DNA of 64,000 bases, from the NCBI RefSeq assembly GCF_963259705.1, contig NC_081842.1, positions 64,182,787 through 64,246,786 of the forward strand. The letters run 5' to 3'. The notes below the pieces were generated by a model that saw only the letters and a program-made list of their open reading frames with translations, was not told where the DNA came from and made no database searches. How positions within the stretch are numbered: the first letter of the stretch is position 1; each line of letters begins with the position of its first letter. Origin of the DNA: Myotis daubentonii. Lineage: Eukaryota > Chordata > Mammalia > Chiroptera > Vespertilionidae. Below, in pieces: positions 57,207 through 64,000 of this stretch. The translations under genes were made by a program, and so were the position numbers.

Positions 57207-58094
57207 TGTACAGGGGTGCTGGAGGCAAATTCCTGTTTTTGTTACAGGACAGCCCCTGAATTTGAGAGGTGAAGGCTTTTCCCTTCTTCACTCTTGTGAG
57301 TCTCATAAGAAATATTTCAGATGAGTGACAGGAAGCAGTATTGTAGCAAAGCAAGTGAATTTATTAAGAAAGCAAGGCAAGCAAATTTATTAAGAATATA
57401 CTTGTCATAAAACACACTAATCGGAAGACCCCATCTGGTAGAGGTTTAGGAGTTTTATTGAAGATTCTGGAATCTTCAATAGATTTTGTTTAATATAATA
57501 TTCATGCCTCTGCTAAAATTCCCCATCTCTTCATTCATGTTGAATATTTTTTCTACTAGATCCTTTAGATATTTTATTACATGCATTTCATTTCAAGTTT
57601 CTCACTGATAATTATTTCTAACATTTGGACTTTTCTGTCTACAGGTTTCAAGGCTCCTCTACAGGATATCTTGGGCAATAGAGTAGATTTCAAGGTCCCC
57701 TTTTACTTTGTTATGGCTTTCCCCCGAATCTCTGAGAACTTTTGACAATTTTTATCTTGGCAAGTCCCAAGACTGCTGACTATTTTGTTTACTGGATGAG
57801 ATAAACCTCCCCTCTTTCCTCCTGTCCCCTTTCCTGTCTTAGCATCCCCCAAGTGATGTTTGCCCTTGGCTTTAGCTGGGGTCTTTGTTCTCTGTTTTCG
57901 CAGGCCCAGGTTATCTAAATTATGTATTCTCTGATTAGGGAGGAGAGGTATTATCCTTGGTTGGGGAAGATAAAATCTTGAGATTCACAAGCTGGCTGCA
58001 AGCTGCCCAAACTGTTTGGCCTTGTTTAATCTTCTTGTCTCAGTTTCTCCTTCCACTTGCCCAGGAATTTTCCTAGCTTCTAACTTATCCTGCC
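57207..58094 (-). mobile_element. Possible solo LTR (class I-like), low confidence
   Basis: On the minus strand the block could start TGTGGCAGG (58094) and end CCTGTACA (57207). It has two AATAAA signals near 57385 and 57361, each in an aataaattt/c-gcttgc-like context common in class I LTRs, followed by a short R/U5-like part. I found no clear target duplication. No internal viral genes are present. Confidence 0.4.
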
Positions 58095-58389
58095 ACATTT
58101 TTATTCTCTGAAATGATTGTATATGCCCTGCCTTTTTAAAGGAGAGATGGGTAGCTAGCTAGCTAGATAAATAGTGGGCTATTTTTAGCACTATATTATT
58201 GCTGTTTCCAAAAATATAGTGTCCAATTATTTTAGTTGGAAATCAGCCATTACGCATATAGTTGTTCCATTGCAGATAATATGGCTATGGCTATTTTTAC
58301 TGACTACTTTAAAATATTTTATTTAAATTTGGTTTTCAGATATTTGACAATGAAAAAATTAGGTGTGTTTAGCTTGGTAGTACTCTGCA
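58095..58389. other. Unassigned AT-rich DNA
   Basis: A short (TAGC)n at about 58152-58168; nothing else. Confidence 0.35.
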
Positions 58390-58699
58390 GGGTCTATATA
58401 ATATCTTTTTTATTATTTTATATTTTTTATTGTCTAATGTTTTATATATGTCTCCTTTTTCCCCAATTGATTCCCCCCCCCCCACCCATTCCCACCCCGG
58501 GCAAGCCCCCACCGCCCCAGTGTCTGTGTCAATTGGTTATGCTACTATGTATGCATACAAGTCCTTTTGTTGCTCTCTAAACCCCCTCCCCTACCAGTTG
58601 TCTCTGGATCTATTCTTGTTCATCAAATTATGTTGATCATTATATCCTACATATGAGTGAAATCATGTGATATTTATTTTCCTCTGACTGGCTTATTTC

Positions 58700-61600
58700 A
58701 TTTAGCATATTGCTTTCCAGTTCCATCCATGCTGTTCCATTGTGTATATGTACCACAGTTTTTTAATCCACTCATAGGCTGTATCCAAATCTTAATTATT
58801 GTAAATTGTGCTGCTATGAACATAGGGGTGCATATATCCTTTCTGATTGGTGTTTCTAATTTCTTGGGATATATTCCTAGCAGCAGGATCACTGGTCAAA
58901 TGGGAGTTCCATTTTGAATTTTTTGAGGAAACTCCATACTGTCTTCCACAGTGGTTGTACCAGTCTGCATTCCCACCAGCAGTGCACGAGGCTTCCTTTA
59001 TCTCCCCAACCTCGCCAGCATTGTCGTTTGTTGATTTGTTGATGATAGCCATTCTGACAGGTGTGAGGTGGTACATCATTGTTGTTTTGATTTACATCTC
59101 TTGGATGATTAGTGACTTTGACCATGTTTTCACATGTCTCTCGGCCTTCTGTATGTCCTCTTTCAAAAAGTGTCTATTTAGATCCTTTGCCCATTTTTTA
59201 ATTGGATCGTTTATCTTCTTTTTGTTAAGTTGTATGAGTTCTCTGAAAATTTTGGAGATTAAACCCTTATCTAAAATAGTATTGGCAAATATATCCTCCC
59301 ATGCAGTGGGCCTTCTTGATGTTTTGTTAATGGTTTCTTTTGCTGTGCAGAAGCTTTTTATTTTGATGTAGTCCCATTTGTTTATTTTCTCCTTGGTCTC
59401 CATTGCCCTAGGAGCTGTGTCCGTAAAGATATTGCTACGACATATGCCTGCTGTTTTGCTGCCCATGGAGTCTTGAAGAGTTTTTATGGTTTCCCATCTT
59501 ACATTTAAGTCCTTTAGCCATTTTGAGTTTGTTTTTGTGTATGGTGTAAGTTGGTGATCTAGTTTCATTTTTTTTTTTTTTTTGCATGTATCTGACCAAA
59601 TTTCCCAGCACCATTTCTTGAAGAGACTGTCTTGACTCCATTGTATGCTCTTGCATTCTTTGTCAAATATTAATTGAGCATAATGGCTTGGGTTGATTTC
59701 TGGGTTCTCTGTTCTGGTCCATTAGCCTGCTAGTATATGTCTGTTACTGTGCCAGTACCAGGCAGTTTTGAGAACAGTGGCTTGGTAATATAGCTTGATA
59801 TCTGGTATTGTGATCCCTCCAATTTTATTTTTCTTTCTCAGGATTGCTGTGGCTATTCTGGATCTTTTTTTTTTAATTCCAGATGAATTTTTGGAGAGTT
59901 TGTTCTAGATCTTTGAAATACGCTGTTGGTATTTTAATAGGGATAGCATTGAATCTGTAGATTGCTTTGGGTAATAAGGACATTTTAATGATGTTGATTC
60001 CACCAATCCATGAACATGGTATGTTCTTCCATTTGTTTATGTCTTCCTCTATCTCTTTTTTCAATGTCCTATAGTTTTCTGATTACAGGTCTTTTATGTC
60101 CTTACTTAAGTTTATTCCTAGGTATCTTAATTTTTTTTGGTGCAATGGTAAATGGGATTGTTTTTGTTTGTTTGTTTGTTTGTTTCTCTTTCTGTGAGTT
60201 CATTATTGGTGTATAAAAAGGCCATAGATTTCTGGGTGTTAATTTTGTATCCTGCTACATTGCCAAATTTATTTATTAGGTCTAGTAGCTATTTGATTGA
60301 GTCTCTGGGGTTTTCTATGTATAGTCATGTATGTCATCTGCAAATAAGGACAGTTTTACTTCTTCTTTTCCAATTTGGATGCCTTTTATTTCTTCTTCTT
60401 GTCTGATCGCTATGGCTAACACTTTCAGTACTATATCAAACAGGAGTGGTGAAAGTGGGTATCCCATCCTGTTCCTGTTCTTAGGGGAAATGAGTTTAGT
60501 TTTTGCCATTGAGTATGATGTGATGTTGGCTGTAGGTTTGTCATATAAGGTTTTTATTATGTTGAGGTATGATCCCTCTATTCCCACTTTGCTGAGAGTT
60601 TTTCTCAAGAAAGGGTGTTGGATTTTGTAAATACTTTTTCTGCATTGATTGATATGATTATGTGATTTTTTTCTCTGTTTGTTTATGTGATATATCACAT
60701 TCATTGATTTGCAGATATTGTGCCATCCTTGCATCCCGGAATAAGCCCCACTTGGTCATGGTGTATGATTTTTCTAATGTAATGCTGGATCCAGTTTGCT
60801 AGAATTTTGTTGAAGATTTTAGCATCTATGTTCATCAAGGATATTGGCCTGTAGTTCCCTTTTTTTATGGTGTCTTTATCTGGTTCTGGGATCCGGGTAA
60901 TGCTGGCTTCATAGAAAGAGATTGGAAGTGTTGCTTCCTCTTGAATTTTTTGGAATAGTCTGTTGAGGATAGGTTTTAGTTCTTCTTTGAATGCTTGGTA
61001 GAACTCCCTGTAAAGCTGTCTGGACCAGGCCTTTTGTTTGCTGGAAGATTTTTTTTTTATCACTGCTTCAATTTCATCGGTAGTTATTGGCCTAGTCAGG
61101 TTTTTTTTATTCTTCCTCATTGAGTTTTGGGAGCTTTTATTTTTCTAAGATGTCCATTTTGTCTAGGTTGCCCATTTTGTTGGAATAGAGTTGTTCACAG
61201 TATTTTTCATAATCCTTTGTATTTCTGTGGGATCAGTTGTTACTTCACCTCTCGCATTTCTGATTTTGTTTATTTGGGTCCTCTCTTTTTGATTCTTGGT
61301 GAGCCTGGCTAAAGGTTCATCAATCTTGTTTATCCTTTCAAAGAACCAGCTCTTGGTTTTGTTGATCTTTTGTATAGTTTTTCTTTATTTTTTTGGTCTC
61401 TATGTCATTTATCTCCGCTCTGATCTTTATTATTGCCTTCCTTCTGCTTATGCTGGGCTTTTCTTGTTGCTCTTTTTCTAACTTTTTGAGTTGTAGGATT
61501 AGATAATTTATTACCATTTTTTCTTGTTTTTTGAGGTAGGCCTGTGGACTTATGAACTTTCCTGTCAAGACTGCTTTCACTGTGTCCCATAGATTTTGTA

Positions 61601-62441
61601 TTGTTGTGTTTTCATTGTCATTTGTTGCCATGATGCTATTTATTTCTTCTTTGATCTCTTTGGTAACCCAATCATTATTTAATAGCATGCTGTTTAGCCT
61701 CCAGATGTTCGAGTTTTTTATTGCTTTTATTGTAGTTGATTTCTAGTTTTATGCCATTGTGATCTGAGAAGATGCTTGATATGATTTCTGTCTTCTTCAA
61801 TTTGAAGAGACTTTTCCTGTGTCCCAATATTTGGTCTATCTTTGAAAAAGACCTATATAAACTTGAGAAGAATGTATGTTCTGTGGCTTTGGGGTGAAAT
61901 GTTCTGAAGATATCAATTAATTCCATCTGATCTAGTGAGTCATTTAGGATTGATGTTTCTGTGCTTATATTTTGTTTAGAGGGTTTGTCCAGTGGTGTTA
62001 GTGGGGTATTAAAGTCCCCTACTATGACTGTATTGCTGTCAATCTCTCCCTTGATATCCTCCAGAAGATTTTTTATGTACTTGGATGCTCCTGTATTGGG
62101 TGCATATATGTTTACCAGAGTTATATCTTCTTGTTGAATTGCTCCCTTTAGTATTATGAAGTGGCCTTCACTTTGGCCTTCACTTTGAGGTCTAATTTGT
62201 CAGATAAAAGTATTGTTACCCCAGCTTTTTTTTTTTTTTCATTTGCATTTGCCTGAAAAACCTTTTTCCATCCCTTCACCATCAGTCTGTGTGAGTCCTT
62301 TGTTGTGAGGTCGGTTTCCTGTAGACAGCAGATATATGGGTCATGTTTTCTTATCCACTCAGCTACCCTATGTCTTTTGATTGGGGCATTTAATCCATTT
62401 ACATTTAAAGTTATTATTGATAGGTACTTGTTTGTCACCAT
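58700..62441 (-). pseudogene. L1 ORF2 relic (endonuclease-reverse transcriptase)
   Basis: The Met at 62441 opens MVTNKYLSIITLNVNGLNAP, the start of the APE-type endonuclease, with the catalytic-region stretch CCLQET intact. Fragments then follow in shifting frames: 61926-61675, 61688-61338, and 61120-60701 ([19 protein letters not shown], reverse transcriptase fingers). Next comes 60734-60315, with the catalytic LFADDI near 60340. Then come 60064-59873 and 59568-59092 ([18 protein letters not shown]). The Cys-rich C-terminal part ([20 protein letters not shown]) is near 58980, ending near 58700. The length matches a complete ORF2 of about 1,275 codons. Many frameshifts and stops. An active protein would nick target DNA and copy RNA in place. 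Confidence 0.88.
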
Positions 62442-62459
62442 TTTTATTATTTATGCCTG

Positions 62460-63400
62460 CATTCCTTTTTCCCTTGCTATTTCTTCTTTTTACAGCAGAC
62501 CCTTTAGCATTTCTTTCATTGCTGGTTTGGTGGTAATAAACTCCCTTAGTCCTTTTTTGTCTGTCAAGCTCCTGATTTCACCTTCAGTTTTGATTGATAG
62601 CCTTGCTGGGTACAGTATTCTTGGATTCAGACCATTGCTTTGCATGACTTTGTATATTTCATTCCATTCCCTTCTGGCCTGATGTGTTTCTGTTGAAAAA
62701 TCAGTCTATAGTCTGAGGGGAGATTCTTTGTATGTAACTGTCTGTCTCTTTCTGGCAGCCTTTAAGATTCTTACTTTTTTGTTGGTGTTTGCCAATTTAA
62801 TTATACTGTGTCTTGGTGTTGGTCTTTTAGAGTTCATCTTGTTTGGGACTCTGTGAGCTTCTTGGACTGGTGTGATTTTTTTTTTCCCGAATCAGGGAAG
62901 TGTTCTGTCAATATTTCTTGAAACAGGTTTTCTATTCCCTGCTCAGTTTCCTCTCCTTCTGGGACCCCTATTATGAAGATGTTGTTTCATTTTTGTTGTC
63001 CCAGAGTTCCTTTAGGCTCTCCTCCTGTTTTTAATTTTTTTTTTTTTTTTAGATGCTTCTCTGCTTGGGGATTTTTTTCCTACCTTGTCTTATAGCTCAC
63101 TGATGCGGTCCTCTGCTTCTTCTATTCTACTGTTGATGCTTTGTATTGAGTTATTTATTGCAGTGATATCATTTTTTTTTTCATTTCTTCTTGGTTCTTC
63201 ATTTCCTCTTGGTTCTTACACATATTGTTAAATTTGTCTTCTAACCTTTTCAGAGTCCTTATTACCATTGCTCTGAATTCTTTTTCTGACATATTGCTTG
63301 CCTCCATTTTGTTTACTTCCTTTCCTGGTGATTGCTCCTTTTCTTATGTGGGCTGTTTCTTTGTCTCCCCATGATCACTCCTCTCAGCATGTCTGGTTAT
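62460..63400 (-). pseudogene. L1 ORF1 relic
   Basis: Minus-strand text near 62500-62700 gives, in pieces, ARREWNEIYKVMQS and TDKKGLREFITTKPAMKEML-like residues, the C-terminal domain of ORF1p. Upstream text is Glu/Lys-rich (coiled-coil region, plus-strand ctt/ttc-rich DNA). No frame remains open for more than a few dozen codons. It lies immediately upstream of ORF2, as in L1. Confidence 0.75.
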
Positions 63401-63995
63401 GTAGCTCTCTCTCTCCTGCATTGACTTTCTGTTGGTGATATCTGGCCTTCCCATTCACAGATTGCCTCACCAGCTGTGTTTACTTTGATAATTTCGAGTG
63501 GGTGTTGTTCGATTTAGGTGTTCCTTCTATTTGCTCTGTGAGAAAGCACAAGGCCTGTCTGCATATTCAGCGCTGCTTTGTCTCCACCTGGACAGACTTT
63601 TAAGGTACCCATGGTCAGGGAAGCTGGAGTCCTGGTGCTCATGGGTTCGCAGATAAGGCTGCTGGTCCCTGGGCGTTGTGGTTGTAGGGTCCCAGGAAGT
63701 ATCCGAGGTCTCCCAGATTGAAGGCAAGGCTGGGCTTCTGATCAAAGCTGGTCTCCTCTTCAAGATGGCATGGTCTCTGCAGCAGAGCTGGCTGCTCCAG
63801 GAGAGATTTCAGTAGCAATTTAGGCTGCCCAGCCAGGGGAGCCTAGTCCACCAATCCCCAACAGTCCTGTAGAATATAGCTATCCCTCACTCACAAATAC
63901 AGACACTCCACACATGTCCATGCACTCTCCTTTCATTCTCTCACTCAGACACTATCTTGCAGCCTGCCATTCCATCTGCAGCCATCTTAGATCTC
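63401..63995 (-). promoter_or_regulatory. L1 5' UTR with internal promoter region
   Basis: The GC-richer block upstream of ORF1. On the minus strand AAGATGGC lies at 63981-63988, about ten bases from the likely 5' end, where L1 elements carry a YY1 site that positions transcription. A second caagatggca is on the plus strand at 63761-63770. Confidence 0.6.
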
Positions 63996-64000
63996 TCTAT

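Larger units (their letters stand above)
58390..63995 (-). mobile_element. Nearly full-length L1, decayed
   Basis: Read on the minus strand from the right edge, the order is a 5' UTR starting near 63990 with an AAGATGGC YY1-type site, an ORF1 relic, an ORF2 relic, a 3' UTR with a G-rich run (plus C-run at 58477-58489) and an A-rich tail at about 58395-58430. Length about 5.6 kb. The 3' UTR is related to that of the HAL1-like element at 19882. Both ORFs are broken, so it is inactive. The true 5' base may lie just beyond the window. Confidence 0.88.

Noticed and set aside
57207..58094. Complete endogenous retrovirus
   Set aside because: Only an LTR-like block is seen, without a target duplication and without any gag, pol or env-like frame nearby.
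58847..59371. 174-codon plus-strand frame with hydrophobic residues
   Set aside because: It is exactly antisense to the L1 ORF2 C-terminal region, whose minus-strand translation shows the conserved L1 residues.

Overview
The window looks like mammalian nuclear DNA, most likely from a vespertilionid (evening) bat. Three kinds of evidence point that way. First, about 17 tRNA-derived SINEs of the bat VES type are present; they carry the tRNA A-box (tggctcagtggatagagc) and B-box (ggttcgattcc). Second, there are about nine rolling-circle Helitrons of the HeliBat kind, with 5' TC(CTATATAATAAAA), 3' CTAG or CTAA, and insertion between A and T. Among mammals, such massive Helitron amplification is known from vespertilionid bats. 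Third, there are non-autonomous hAT elements, a mariner remnant and an ORF1-only (HAL1-type) L1 relative. I found no convincing host protein-coding exon, no structural RNA gene and no CRISPR array. The window reads as gene-poor intergenic or long-intron DNA built from layered transposons. Without alignment tools, boundaries of old repeats (MIR, L2, old L1, MaLR) are approximate. Boundaries supported by target-site duplications (TSDs) are exact.

Layout. 0-5 kb: a MER2-like Tigger, two MIRs, a hAT and a composite Helitron with a 47-bp minisatellite. 5-11.4 kb: old L1 pieces in both orientations, broken by VES SINEs. 12-17 kb: a VES SINE with a Helitron in its tail, another VES and another Helitron. 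19.5-23 kb: a VES SINE, then an older L1 3' end split by a full-length HAL1-like element (perfect 17-bp TSD) and by a Helitron, with another Helitron nearby. 25-31 kb: a hAT with a perfect TSD, microsatellites, three Helitrons packed around (TA)n tracts, a MaLR LTR and an 80-bp hAT miniature. 31-37 kb: an unclassified repeat family, VES SINEs and MIRs. 37.2-38.3 kb: an isolated GC- and CpG-rich block. 38.5-46 kb: an L1 3' end, a foldback hAT, an MLT1-type LTR and a head-to-head SINE pair. 47.9-48.3 kb: a class II ERV solo LTR with a perfect 6-bp TSD. 50.4-57 kb: an old minus-strand L1 stack carrying a local templated duplication, a VES, a Helitron, a deleted mariner and a second copy of the composite Helitron. 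57.2-58.1 kb: a possible LTR. 58.4-64 kb: a nearly full-length but decayed minus-strand L1 whose 5' end lies at the window edge.

The most interesting signals are regulatory or mechanistic rather than genic. Helitrons carry CTCF-core-like motifs, paired in inverted arms in one copy and triplicated at exact 53-bp spacing in another. A two-Helitron composite appears to move as one unit. A local templated duplication lies inside L1. A CpG-rich island of unknown origin sits in otherwise AT-rich repeat DNA.
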